Shown here: one piece after another, positions 40,660 through 48,811 of the stretch
Numbering within the stretch: position 1 is the stretch's first letter
Layout of the letters: each line of letters begins with the position of its first letter
From: an uncultured Collinsella sp.
GTDB taxonomy: Bacteria; Actinomycetota; Coriobacteriia; Coriobacteriales; Coriobacteriaceae
NCBI GenBank assembly: GCA_958352845.1
Contig: CATWQC010000014.1
Location: forward strand, 1-49,264
Direction: 5' to 3'
Length of the DNA: 49,264 bases
Notes under the pieces: model-generated
What the model was told of the DNA's origin: nothing
The model's input: the letters and a program-made list of their open reading frames with translations, nothing else
The model's database searches: none
Position numbers and translations under genes: made by a program

Positions 40660-41436
40660 ATGTCTACGTTTTTAAATGCCAGCCCCATCTTTGGGCCCGT
40701 CCGCAGCCGTCGCCTGGGCCTTTCGCTCGGTGTCAACATGATGCCGGCGAGCGGCAAAATCTGCACGTTCGACTGCATCTACTGCGAGAACGGTCTCAAC
40801 GCCGAGCACCCCTGCCACGAGCCGTATAACACGGCTGCCGTGGTGCTCGATGCACTCGAGGCCAAGCTGCACGAGATGGCAATCGAGGGTGAGCTGCCCG
40901 ATGTAATCACGTTTGCCGGCAACGGCGAACCAACCGCCGCACCTGAGTTTCCGCAGGCCATCGCCGGTGCCATCGCGCTGCGCGACCAGCTGGCCCCAAA
41001 CACCAAGATTGCCGTGCTTTCCAACGGCACGCGCGCCGACCGTCCCCAGGTACACGATGCGCTCATGATGGTCGACGGCAACATCCTCAAGCTCGATACG
41101 GTCGACCCGGCTTTTATCCAGCTGCTCGACCAGCCCGTTGGCCCCTACGATGTAGAGCACCAGATCGAAACGTTCGCGAGCTTTAACGGCCACGTCATTA
41201 TCCAGACGATGTTTTTGAGCGGCGAGTACCGAGGCAAGTCTCTCGATAACACCGGCGAGGAGTACGTCGGCCCTTGGCTCGCGGCGCTCGAACGCATTCG
41301 CCCGCAGGAGGCGACTATCTACACGGTGGCGCGCGAGACACCGGTCGCCGGCCTTGCTAAAGCGGCACCCGAGGTGCTCGACGCCATTGCCGCGCGCGTC
41401 CAAGCCCTCGGCATCCCCTGCCAGGTGAGCTACTAG
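40660..41436 (+). CDS. Radical SAM protein (COG0731-like)
   Basis: 258 residues from the ATG at 40660, which has AAGGAG 9 bases upstream; two earlier in-frame ATGs lack it. FGPVRSRRLGLSLGVNMMPA precedes the iron-sulfur motif CTFDCIYCE (Cys35, Cys39, Cys42). TFAGNGEPTAAPEFPQ is the SAM-binding strand region typical of this family. COG0731 is related to Tyw1 and its physiological reaction in bacteria is unsettled. No flavin domain is present. Single gene. Confidence 0.88.
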   Translation: MSTFLNASPIFGPVRSRRLGLSLGVNMMPASGKICTFDCIYCENGLNAEHPCHEPYNTAAVVLDALEAKLHEMAIEGELPDVITFAGNGEPTAAPEFPQAIAGAIALRDQLAPNTKIAVLSNGTRADRPQVHDALMMVDGNILKLDTVDPAFIQLLDQPVGPYDVEHQIETFASFNGHVIIQTMFLSGEYRGKSLDNTGEEYVGPWLAALERIRPQEATIYTVARETPVAGLAKAAPEVLDAIAARVQALGIPCQVSY

Positions 41437-41477
41437 CAAAACCACGCAGCAGCTAGTGCCCGCCATCCCGCCCCATC

Positions 41478-41544
41478 AGTTGCGGTGATATAGTTCCTAT
41501 TTGTGCTGTTAAACCGCTTAAATCGGAACTATATCACCGCAACT
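41478..41544. repeat. Inverted repeat with 20-bp perfect arms
   Basis: AGTTGCGGTGATATAGTTCC at 41478-41497 and its exact complement at 41525-41544, loop of 27 bases, then TTTTATAG. It could terminate the radical SAM transcript. A partial copy with the same left arm lies at 49127-49150. Confidence 0.9.
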
Positions 41545-41596
41545 TTTATAGACGCGTGGGTGGGCTATACTAGCTGCGGATGAAAGGAAGTTAGCC

Positions 41597-42484
41597 ATGT
41601 TTGACAAAGGACCCGTGCCCGGCCGCAACGACGCTTGCTGGTGCGGCAGCGGCAAAAAATATAAGAAATGCCATAGCACCTTTGATGAGCGCCTCGAGCG
41701 CTTGTGGGAAGAGGGCTGGGAGGTTCTGCCCCGCACGCTCTACAAGACGCCCGCCGATATCGAGGGCATCAAGCGCTCGGCCGCCATCAACGTGGGCGTG
41801 CTCGATTACGTAGGCGAGCACATCGCCGCGGGCATGACCACCAACCAGATCGACCAGATGATCTATGACTACACCGTCGAGCACGGTGGCACGCCGGCCG
41901 ACCTCAACTACGAGGGCTACCCCAAGAGCGTATGCACCTCGATCAACGATGTGGTCTGTCACGGTATCCCCTGCGATACGGACGTGCTGCACGAGGGCGA
42001 CATCATCAACGTGGACTGCTCCACGATTCTTGACGGCTACTTTAGTGATTCGAGCCGCATGTTCTGCATTGGCGAGGTCTCTGCCGAGCGTCAGCGCCTG
42101 GTCGACGTCACCCGCGCCAGCGTGGAGGCGGGTCTGGCGGCCGTCAAGCCGTGGCTGCCGCTGTCCGTTATGGCCGAAGCCGTGCAAAAGACGGTCGAGG
42201 ACGCCGGCTTTAGCGTGGTGCGCGAGTACGGCGGACACGGCATAGGCAAGGAGTTCCACGAGGACCCGTTTGTGGGCTTTACCACCGAGGCACCCGATGT
42301 GGACACCATCATGGCTCCGGGCATGGTCTTTACCATCGAGCCCATGGTCAACGCCGGAGCGCCCGACATCAAGATTAGCAAGGGTGACGGTTGGTGCGTG
42401 CGCACCAAGGACGGCAGCGATTCGGCCCAGTGCGAGGTGCAGCTCGTGGTGACCGAGGACGGCTACGAGCTGCTGAGCTGGTAG
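41597..42484 (+). CDS. map: Methionine aminopeptidase with N-terminal SEC-C zinc motif
   Basis: 295 residues. Residues 8-26 (PGRNDACWCGSGKKYKKCH) form a SEC-C zinc motif (Cys14, Cys16, Cys25, His26), an extension seen in some type I enzymes and thought to aid ribosome or substrate contact. The catalytic domain has His122, metal ligands Asp140 and Asp151 (INVDCSTILDGYFSDSSRM), His214 (GGHGIGKEF), Glu248 (TIEPMV) and Glu280 (AQCEVQLV). It removes the N-terminal Met from new proteins. ATG with AAAGGAAG upstream. Confidence 0.95.
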   Translation: MFDKGPVPGRNDACWCGSGKKYKKCHSTFDERLERLWEEGWEVLPRTLYKTPADIEGIKRSAAINVGVLDYVGEHIAAGMTTNQIDQMIYDYTVEHGGTPADLNYEGYPKSVCTSINDVVCHGIPCDTDVLHEGDIINVDCSTILDGYFSDSSRMFCIGEVSAERQRLVDVTRASVEAGLAAVKPWLPLSVMAEAVQKTVEDAGFSVVREYGGHGIGKEFHEDPFVGFTTEAPDVDTIMAPGMVFTIEPMVNAGAPDIKISKGDGWCVRTKDGSDSAQCEVQLVVTEDGYELLSW

Positions 42485-42493
42485 CCGTGGATG

Positions 42494-42538
42494 CGCCGGA
42501 TGCTGACGGGCACGCTCGTCTTGCATCCGGCGTTTTTA
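42494..42538 (+). terminator. Terminator of the methionine aminopeptidase gene
   Basis: CGCCGGATGC pairs with GCATCCGGCG and is followed by TTTTTATTT, just after the stop codon. Confidence 0.9.
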
Positions 42539-42550
42539 TTTGAACGTTTT

Positions 42551-42595
42551 GCCTGATAAAACCTGCCAAAATTAACCTGTCCCTTTTTGGCAGGT
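42551..42595 (+). repeat. Family-1 palindromic element, copy 4
   Basis: GCCTGATAAAACCTGCCAAA, then ATTAACCTGTCCC, TTTTT, GGCAGGT. It sits right before the GGAGAGG ribosome site of the 2-hydroxyacid dehydrogenase gene. Confidence 0.9.
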
Positions 42596-42614
42596 CGAGC
42601 GGAGAGGACTGCTT

Positions 42615-43550
42615 GTGAATATCCTGGTTTTGCTGCCCGTCAACGACCGCCATCGCGCAATTCTTGAGTCGAGCGCTCCGGGCGAGGACTTTATCTACAC
42701 GAGCTCCGACGCCGCCACGCGCGAGCAGGTCGCCGATGCCGACGTGATCTTGGGCAACATCGGCCCCGACATGCTCACGGCATGCGAGCATCTCCAGCTG
42801 TTGCAATTGCAGACCGCCGGCTATGACGACTACCTTGCCGCCGGCACCGTGCCAGCCGACGCCAAACTGTCTTGCTCGGTGGGCGCCTACGGCCAGGCCG
42901 TAAGCGAGCACATGTTTGCCATGGTCCTTTCCATGATGAAGCGTCTGCCCGGCTATCACGATCTGCAGCGTGGGCATCGCTGGGAGGATTTGGGGCCGGT
43001 TACCTCGCTCAAAAATGCCAACGTGCTGGTGCTGGGCGCGGGCGACATTGGCGGCCACTTTGCCACGCTCTGCCGCAGCATGGGCGCGCACGTCCGCGGC
43101 ATCAAGCGTCATCCGCTCGTCTACCCCATTGTGTTTGAGGACATGGACGACATGGACGCCCTGTCCGAGCGCCTGGTGGAGGCAGACGTCGTCGCATCCT
43201 TTATGCCCAGCACACCAGAGACCCGCGGCCTGGCGAACGCCGAGTTCTTCGCCGCGATGAAGCCGGGCGCCTTCTTTGCCAACGGCGGCCGCGGCGACCT
43301 TGTGGTCGCCGACGACTTGGTTGCCGCCTTGGAGTCGGGACATCTCGCCGGCGCCGCGGTCGACGTCACCGACCCCGAGCCGCTGCCCGCCACAAGCCCG
43401 CTGTGGGATGCGCCCAACATGCTCATCACGCCGCACGTCTCTGGCTGGTTCCATCTAGCCGCCACCCTCAACAACGTCGTCGACATTGCCGCGGAGAATC
43501 TGCGTCACCTGCAGGCCGGCGAGACGCTTCGCTGCTGGATCGAGCACTAA
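42615..43550 (+). CDS. D-isomer specific 2-hydroxyacid dehydrogenase
   Basis: 311 residues from a GTG. NAD-binding GAGDIGGHFATLCRSMGAHV is central. Catalytic Arg is in NGGRGDLVVADDL, Glu in DVTDPEPLPATSPLW and His in ITPHVSGWFHLAA, giving the Arg-Glu-His triad. The family covers lactate, glycerate, phosphoglycerate and glyoxylate/hydroxypyruvate reductases; the exact substrate is unknown. The ribosome site GGAGAGG lies directly after a palindromic repeat that may affect expression. Confidence 0.9.
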   Translation: MNILVLLPVNDRHRAILESSAPGEDFIYTSSDAATREQVADADVILGNIGPDMLTACEHLQLLQLQTAGYDDYLAAGTVPADAKLSCSVGAYGQAVSEHMFAMVLSMMKRLPGYHDLQRGHRWEDLGPVTSLKNANVLVLGAGDIGGHFATLCRSMGAHVRGIKRHPLVYPIVFEDMDDMDALSERLVEADVVASFMPSTPETRGLANAEFFAAMKPGAFFANGGRGDLVVADDLVAALESGHLAGAAVDVTDPEPLPATSPLWDAPNMLITPHVSGWFHLAATLNNVVDIAAENLRHLQAGETLRCWIEH

Positions 43551-43556
43551 TCTTGT

Positions 43557-43580
43557 TCCGCCGTTCTAACGAACGGCGGA
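43557..43580. terminator. Hairpin after the 2-hydroxyacid dehydrogenase gene
   Basis: TCCGCCGTTC / GAACGGCGGA, 10-bp perfect stem with loop TAAC, seven bases after the stop. No T-tract. Confidence 0.55.
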
Positions 43581-43623
43581 CCGGTCGACGCTGCGCGCCG
43601 CCCAGAGCGACAATTTGTCATTC

Positions 43624-43665
43624 AAAAGGCAAGGCATGACCAGAAGGTCTATGCCTTGCCTTTTT
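43624..43665 (+). terminator. Bidirectional terminator
   Basis: AAAAGGCAAGGCAT pairs with ATGCCTTGCCTTTT, with A-run on one side and T-run on the other, so it can work on both strands. Confidence 0.92.
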
Positions 43666-43759
43666 CATGCCACTTGTTCGCTCTGGACATCGCTCGCTGA
43701 CGTTTGCCCAACCTGCAGTGTCATAACAATTCTGTCCAGCTGTTGGCATTGCGGCATTT

Positions 43760-43806
43760 GCCCAAATAAAACCTGCCAAAATGAACCTGTCCCTTTTTGG
43801 TAGGTT
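43760..43806 (+). repeat. Family-1 palindromic element, copy 5
   Basis: GCCCAAATAAAACCTGCCAA, then AATGAACCTGTCCC, TTTTT, GGTAGGTT. It runs directly into the family-6 element at 43805-43837. Confidence 0.9.
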
Positions 43807-43837
43807 TGGTGCAATGGGGTCAGGTTGGCTTGCGCCA
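43805..43837 (+). repeat. Family-6 palindromic element, copy B
   Basis: TTTGGTGCAATGGGGTCAGG, then TTGGCTTGCGCCA. The stem matches copy A (4765-4800) and the core again contains GGGTCAGGTT. Confidence 0.7.
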
Positions 43838-43913
43838 TACCGGTAGTTCTGTCTGCGACACTCTCGCCAAAGTGATATCAAACATACATCTAGCGTTTTC
43901 GACACTTCGCTTA

Positions 43914-44096
43914 TTAGAGCCAGTCCGCCTCCTCGTCATAGCGGTCCGAATAGGCGTTACGCTTGAGTTCTTCAGCACTCGTTGGTCGCGCCTTGGACAC
44001 GTCGACCCCTGACTCATGGCAAGCGTCGACGAACAACTGTAAACCCCGATCAATAAGCTGAGCCCCACGCTCGGCCTTCATTTCTTCGGCTCGCAT
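43914..44096 (-). CDS. Small hypothetical protein coupled to the M18 aminopeptidase gene
   Basis: 60 residues, MRAEEMKAERGAQLIDRGLQ, then a helical stretch ending in the acidic EEADWL. The ATG directly follows the TAA of the aminopeptidase gene (no gap), so translation may be coupled. The charged, helical make-up and the acidic tail ending in Trp-Leu recall antitoxin or small regulatory proteins, but I do not recognise a family. The upstream ribosome site is weak. It may be a fragment of a longer lost gene. Confidence 0.4.
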   Translation of the reverse strand: MRAEEMKAERGAQLIDRGLQLFVDACHESGVDVSKARPTSAEELKRNAYSDRYDEEADWL

Positions 44097-45482
44097 TTAG
44101 AGTTCCACACTTTCGGCGCCGTTGATGGTTAGGTTGCGCTCGTAGAAAGCGGTGAGGGCGCGGATGGCGTACATCACGTCGCGCACGCCGCCGGTCTCGT
44201 AGCTCGAGTGCATGGCAAGCTGCGGCAGGCCCACGTCTACGGCATGCATGCTCGCCTGCATATTGGACAGATTGCCCAGGGTAGAACCGCCGGCCATATC
44301 GCTCTTGTTGGCAAAGGCCTGCGTGGGCACGTCGGCGTCATCGCAAATGGCTTGGAACACCGCGCGGCTAAAGGCATCGGTGCAGTAGTGCTGGTTGGCG
44401 GCTTCCTTGATGACGATGCCGCCGTTAAGCACCACCTGGTTGCGGGCATCGCACTTCTCGGCGTGGTTGGGATGCACGGCATGTGCATTGTCACAGCTCA
44501 CGAGCATCGAGGCGGCAAGCGCGCGATGGTACGACTCGTCGTCAAAGCCCAGCGAGCCGTTAATGCGGCGCAGCGCGTCGGCCAAGAACGTCGACACGGC
44601 GCCCTGCTTGGTCTCGGAGCCAACCTCCTCGTTATCAAAGCAGCAGAAGACCGAGACGTCATGCGCGTTCTCGGCACCCAAAAATGCCTGCAGCGAGGTG
44701 TAGGCGCAGGCCAGGTCGTCGAGCTTGGGCGTCGAGATGAACTCGTCGGCCCAGCCCCAAATGCGCGCATCCTGGCGATTGACCAGGAACAGATCGCGGC
44801 CCAGGATCTGCTCGGGCTCAACATCCAGCTCTTCGGCGACCAGGGCGTCAAAATCTCCCTGTTTAAGGTCACCGGCGCTGATGAGCGGGCACAGGTCGAC
44901 GGCTCGGTTGGGAGCAAAGCCCTCGTTAACGCCGCGGTTCATGTGGATGGCAAGGCTCGGGATAATAGCGACCTCGCGCTCGGTGGCAAGCAGGCGGCTC
45001 TCAATACGGTCGCCCTCGCGCACCAGCACACGGCCCGCGAGCGCCAGCGGACGATCGAACCAGGTGTAGTCGATCATGCCGCCGTAAGCCTCGGTGTTCA
45101 GGCGCAGCGTCTCACCCGCGCCGTCGAGCTCGGGCACGGCCTTAACCTTAAACGTCGGCGAGTCGCTGTGCGACGCCGTCAGCTGAAAATGGTAGTCGCC
45201 GGCAACGCCGTCCTCGCCCCACGTAGCAGCCAGGTCCTCGCCCACCTTAAAGGCGATAACGCTCGAGGTGTTGCGCTGCGTGTAATAACGCCCGCCCGGC
45301 TCGATGTCCCACGCCGCGTTCTCGGACAGGTAGGTAAAGCCCGCCTCGTCGAGCTCGGCCATAATGGTCGCCGCCGTATGGAACATGCTGGGGCATGCCT
45401 CGATAAAGTCGATAAGGTCGTTGGCGGCCTCGATATCATCGGCCGTTACGTGCACGCGCTCGGGCGTTTCCTGATCCGTCAT
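44097..45482 (-). CDS. M18 family aminopeptidase
   Basis: 461 residues from the ATG at 45482 (AAAGGGGAGAGC upstream); a 37-residue longer frame is not favoured. M18 zinc aminopeptidase motifs: TASHSDSPTFKVKA (first metal His/Asp), EELDVEPEQILGRDLFLVNR, SVFCCFDNEEVGSETKQGA (Asp, catalytic Glu pair), SCDNAHAVHPNHAEKCDARN (Asp/His) and LPQLAMHSSYETGGVRDVMY (late His). It trims N-terminal residues, preferring acidic or neutral ones, in the cytosol. It is followed without a gap by the small ORF. Confidence 0.93.
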   Translation of the reverse strand: MTDQETPERVHVTADDIEAANDLIDFIEACPSMFHTAATIMAELDEAGFTYLSENAAWDIEPGGRYYTQRNTSSVIAFKVGEDLAATWGEDGVAGDYHFQLTASHSDSPTFKVKAVPELDGAGETLRLNTEAYGGMIDYTWFDRPLALAGRVLVREGDRIESRLLATEREVAIIPSLAIHMNRGVNEGFAPNRAVDLCPLISAGDLKQGDFDALVAEELDVEPEQILGRDLFLVNRQDARIWGWADEFISTPKLDDLACAYTSLQAFLGAENAHDVSVFCCFDNEEVGSETKQGAVSTFLADALRRINGSLGFDDESYHRALAASMLVSCDNAHAVHPNHAEKCDARNQVVLNGGIVIKEAANQHYCTDAFSRAVFQAICDDADVPTQAFANKSDMAGGSTLGNLSNMQASMHAVDVGLPQLAMHSSYETGGVRDVMYAIRALTAFYERNLTINGAESVEL

Positions 45483-45643
45483 GCTCTCCCCTTTCGCTGG
45501 GTTGATGGTCCCTTCCAGCATACCCCGCCGCGCCAGCGCTGCACTCTTCATTCCGTGTTTAATCCCGCACCGCTCACCAAGTTGAGCCATCATGCCCGTG
45601 CACCTTTTGCGACAATTACGCTAACAGGACGAGAGGAGCCGTC

Positions 45644-46729
45644 ATGAAGCCACGTAACATTGCCATCGCCTGCGGTGTCGCGGGAGTCGCCGTCGGCCTT
45701 GCCGCTGCCACCGGTATCGTTTATCACAAGCAAATCAAGTCCGCCGCGTCGCTCAAACGCTTGACCGGCTACGCGGATGGCTATGACCTGTACGCAATCG
45801 ACATCGCCTACGACTACGATCTTGATCGCATCATCGCCGCTGGCGTGCGCGACGACCAGGCCTACATCGATGCCGTGGTGGCGCAGGTGCTGCCCGGTGT
45901 GCCGGTACATGTCCAGGCGCCCCAGTTTGCCTGCAGCGCTTTTGTCGCCGTAGATGCCGAAGGCCGCGTGCGCACCGGTCGCAATTACGACTTTAAGGAC
46001 GACACCTCAGCGCTGCTGGTGCGCAATCACCCACGCGGCGGCTATGCCTCCATCGGGTTTGCCGCCCTTAACAACCTGGGCGATAACACTCCGCTTGACT
46101 CCGTCGCCGGACGCGCCGCCGCACTCATGGGCCCGTTTGCCCAGCTCGACGGTGTTAACGAATGCAGCGTGTCCATTGCCGTACTCACCCTGGACTCCAA
46201 GCCCTGTGACCAGGACACGCAGCGCCACGTCATCAACACTTCGCTCGCCATCCGCCTGGTGCTCGACCGTGCCGCCACCACGCAAGAAGCTGTCGACCTG
46301 CTTTCCGCCTACGACATGCACGCCATGGCAGGACGCGATTACCACTTCTTTATCAACGACGCCGCCGGTGACGCGCGCGTAGTAGAGTGGGACCCGCGCG
46401 ATCCGGACCGCGCTTTCAAAGCGACCCCTGTTCGCCAGGTCACGAACTTCTACGCCTGCTATGGCGACGAAGTGCTGCCCAACCAAAGGAATGGCGAGCT
46501 GGGCCATGGTAAAGAGCGCGCCGTCGCAATCGCCGATGTCCTTGACGCCCATGTCGGCGCCCAAGACGAGGCAGTCGCTTGGAAGGCCCTACGCGCTGCG
46601 GCGCAAAAGCCCAATCCGGAAGACATCACCAGCAACACGCAGTGGTCGGTCGTCTTTGACAATACCGAGCCTGCTGCCGCCATCACGCTGCACCGCCACT
46701 GGGGCGACGTCGACGCCTTCGCACTGTAA
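45644..46729 (+). CDS. Linear amide C-N hydrolase, Ntn fold, with signal anchor and pro-segment
   Basis: 361 residues. Residues 1-26 are a signal anchor (IAIACGVAGVAVGLAAATGI), then a pro-region to about 96. Cys97 in QFACSAFVA would be exposed as the N-terminal nucleophile by self-cleavage. GRVRTGRNYDF carries the conserved Arg-Asn-Tyr-Asp, and NECSVSIAVL and INDAAGDARVVEWDPRDPD resemble choloylglycine hydrolase/acyl-amide hydrolase (C45/C59) enzymes. It could cleave bile-salt amides, N-acyl amino acids or penicillin-like amides. The membrane anchor and pro-region set it apart from classic cytosolic bile-salt hydrolases that begin Met-Cys. ATG with GAGGAGCC upstream. Confidence 0.8.
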   Translation: MKPRNIAIACGVAGVAVGLAAATGIVYHKQIKSAASLKRLTGYADGYDLYAIDIAYDYDLDRIIAAGVRDDQAYIDAVVAQVLPGVPVHVQAPQFACSAFVAVDAEGRVRTGRNYDFKDDTSALLVRNHPRGGYASIGFAALNNLGDNTPLDSVAGRAAALMGPFAQLDGVNECSVSIAVLTLDSKPCDQDTQRHVINTSLAIRLVLDRAATTQEAVDLLSAYDMHAMAGRDYHFFINDAAGDARVVEWDPRDPDRAFKATPVRQVTNFYACYGDEVLPNQRNGELGHGKERAVAIADVLDAHVGAQDEAVAWKALRAAAQKPNPEDITSNTQWSVVFDNTEPAAAITLHRHWGDVDAFAL

Positions 46730-46797
46730 GGAGCCAGGCCCGTCGACCTTACGTTCCCTGACGTTGCTTACATTTCCATACGCTTGAGCTAACACGT

Positions 46798-46830
46798 TTT
46801 ACCCCCGTATCAACAGTGTGCGGGGGTAAA
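46798..46830. terminator. Hairpin between the amide hydrolase and phosphofructokinase genes
   Basis: TTTACCCCCG pairs with CGGGGGTAAA perfectly. It could end the hydrolase transcript or lie in the promoter/leader of pfkA. Confidence 0.65.
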
Positions 46831-46868
46831 CTTATGCGCATGTTATAACTTGCCCGGAAGGATTCATC

Positions 46869-47948
46869 ATGCTTAGGATCGGTCTTCTTACCAGTGGCGG
46901 CGACTGCCAGGCGCTCAACGCCACCATGCGCGGCATCGTCAAAACGCTTATGACCAATAGCGAAGAACCTATCGAGATCTATGGTTTTGAGGACGGCTAC
47001 CAGGGCCTTATCTACAGCAGATTCCGTGTCATGACGCCCGCCGATTTTAGCGGCATCCTCACCCGCGGCGGCACCATCCTGGGCACGAGCCGCACACCGT
47101 TCAAGCGTCTGGACATTCCCGAGGCTGACGGCGTCGAGAAGGTGCCGGCGATGGTCCACACCTATCATAAGCTGCAGCTCGACTGCCTGTTTATGCTGGG
47201 CGGTAACGGCTCCACCAAGACCGCCAACCGCCTGCGCGAAGAGGGCCTAAACGTTATCGCCCTGCCCAAGACCATCGATAACGACACATGGGGCACCGAG
47301 CTGACGTTTGGCTTTACGAGCGCCATCGACGTCGCCACCAAGTGCATCGACGACATCCACACCACTGCCTCGAGTCACGGCCGCGTGTTCGTTATCGAGA
47401 TCATGGGCCACAAGGTCGGCTGGATTCCGCTGTACGCCGGCGTCGCGGGCGGCGCGGACGTCATCCTGATTCCCGAGATCCCCTACGACATGGACAACGT
47501 CATCAAGACCATCGAACATCGCATGGAGACCGGCAGCCGTTTTACCATCGTGGCCGTCGCCGAGGGTGCCATCTCTAAGGAGGACGCGGCGCTGTCCAAG
47601 AAGGAGTACAAGAAAAAGCTTGCCGAGCGCACGAGTCCGTCGATTGTCTACGACATCGCCAAGGAGATTGAGACCAAGACCGGTCGCGAGACCCGCGTCG
47701 CCATCCCCGGCCACACGCAGCGCGGCGGTCAGCCCGATGCCCAGGACCGCATCTTTGCGACCCAGTGCGGCGTCGAGGCGGCGCTCGGCTGCCTGCGCGG
47801 CGAGTTTGGCTACATGATTGCCCTGCGTGACGGCAAGATGTGTCACATGCCGCTCGAGGAGGTCGCCGGCAAGCTCAAGTATGTCGACCCCCAGAGCGAT
47901 CTGGTGCGCGAGGCCAAGGCGTTGGGCATCAGCTTCGGCGACGAATAG
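46869..47948 (+). CDS. pfkA: 6-phosphofructokinase (group III type)
   Basis: 359 residues. MLRIGLLTSGGDCQALNATM binds nucleotide; GGNGSTKTA (111-119) and ALPKTIDNDTWGTEL (131-145) surround the active site. Gly at 114 (the E. coli 104 position) with Lys134 (124 position) is the pattern of ATP-using group III actinobacterial-type enzymes; PPi-using forms have Asp at the first position. RMETGSRFTIVAVAEGA and HTQRGGQPDAQDRIFATQCG are also conserved. It makes fructose-1,6-bisphosphate in glycolysis. GGAAGGA precedes the ATG. The stop codon lies inside a large nested palindrome. Confidence 0.93.
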   Translation: MLRIGLLTSGGDCQALNATMRGIVKTLMTNSEEPIEIYGFEDGYQGLIYSRFRVMTPADFSGILTRGGTILGTSRTPFKRLDIPEADGVEKVPAMVHTYHKLQLDCLFMLGGNGSTKTANRLREEGLNVIALPKTIDNDTWGTELTFGFTSAIDVATKCIDDIHTTASSHGRVFVIEIMGHKVGWIPLYAGVAGGADVILIPEIPYDMDNVIKTIEHRMETGSRFTIVAVAEGAISKEDAALSKKEYKKKLAERTSPSIVYDIAKEIETKTGRETRVAIPGHTQRGGQPDAQDRIFATQCGVEAALGCLRGEFGYMIALRDGKMCHMPLEEVAGKLKYVDPQSDLVREAKALGISFGDE

Positions 47949-48124
47949 CCTCGGCTGGAACTGCTCTCATCGGAGGCCCCAGGGCTTACCTCCCAAATCG
48001 TCCTCGGACATGTCAGGACCCCGCTGCGCGCTTCGCGCGGCGGGGTCCTTCCGTCCTGCGGAAAGATTTGGGAGGTAAGCCCTGGGGCCTCCTGCGGTAA
48101 CTAGGGAGGCCGAGGCTATTCGTC
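47940..48124. repeat. Nested 185-base palindrome at the end of pfkA
   Basis: Outer arms of 16 bases (47940-47955 and 48109-48124, GACGAATAGCCTCGGC and its complement) contain the last codons and stop of pfkA. Inner arms of 28 bases are perfect (47972-47999 and 48065-48092). The centre is a further hairpin, AGGACCCCGC/GCGGGGTCCT (48015-48049). It can act as a terminator, but it is far larger than needed. Confidence 0.85.
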
Positions 48125-48147
48125 TTCTTGCTACGGGTGCCTGGGGT

Positions 48148-48349
48148 AGGATGCGGCGTGCATTTTTGGGAGTATTCAGCAGCCGAGGGTGCCTGCATAC
48201 TGGATTTTGGGCGAAAGGCAGGCACCATGGGCCGCATCCTGTAAAAAAAACGAGCGGCTCTAGAGGCGTTGGGACTCAGAATCGGGGCTTTCAGCGCGGT
48301 TTTGTGCACCCGCCCCCGCGCCCGCGGACCCCGGGATGCTGAATACTCC
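48148..48349. repeat. Interleaved inverted repeats in the gap after pfkA
   Basis: AGGATGCGGC (48148-48157) pairs with GCCGCATCCT (48231-48240); GGAGTATTCAGCA (48169-48181) with TGCTGAATACTCC (48337-48349); GTGCCTGC with GCAGGCAC near 48190-48225. The pairs are not nested cleanly, which suggests layered element insertions. I see no gene in 47949-48463. Confidence 0.7.
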
Positions 48350-48463
48350 GGAATTTGCACGGCGCCCCCTGGGGTACCTGTGGGCAAAAAGCAACTGCCC
48401 CGTCAAAGTATGCATTTGGCGGAGCGGTTTATGCAGCACAGCGGCTGTGGATGCGCATGTCGC

Positions 48464-48793
48464 TCAGCGTTCTTGCCAGCCGATGCAACGTCGTGCGTAG
48501 CCCTTAATGTCTTCGGTGAAACCGTCAAGGTCGTCGAGCGTGATCACGTTATCGGAAAGCAAGTTGGCTATCTCATAACGCATGGTGCTACGGCGAATAC
48601 CGTTTACGAGCACTCCTGAGGACAGCTTGTCCCTATTGACGCGCTCTTCTAGCGCCCAAAATCTACTGGACGCTTCGCTGTCACCGTTCAGTATCTCGAT
48701 GTACTGGCCAATGAGCATTTCCATATAGCTTTCTTGCCATTTTGGGAGCAGCCCCTTGAACAGCTTCCAGTCGCTTTCAGTTACCTCGCCCAT
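48464..48793 (-). CDS. Conserved small protein of unknown function
   Basis: 109 residues from the ATG at 48793, which has GGAGG 5 bases upstream (a TTG six codons earlier is an alternative). The sequence EVTESDWKLFKGLLPKWQES, then FWALEERVNRDKLSSGVLVN and NLLSDNVITLDDLDGFTEDI belongs to a small helical family widespread in gut Gram-positives and often mislabelled multidrug transporter. No membrane segment is present, so that label is wrong. It is all helical and acidic. Function unknown. Confidence 0.7.
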   Translation of the reverse strand: MGEVTESDWKLFKGLLPKWQESYMEMLIGQYIEILNGDSEASSRFWALEERVNRDKLSSGVLVNGIRRSTMRYEIANLLSDNVITLDDLDGFTEDIKGYARRCIGWQER

Positions 48794-48811
48794 ATTGCCT
48801 CCGTTCGCCAA

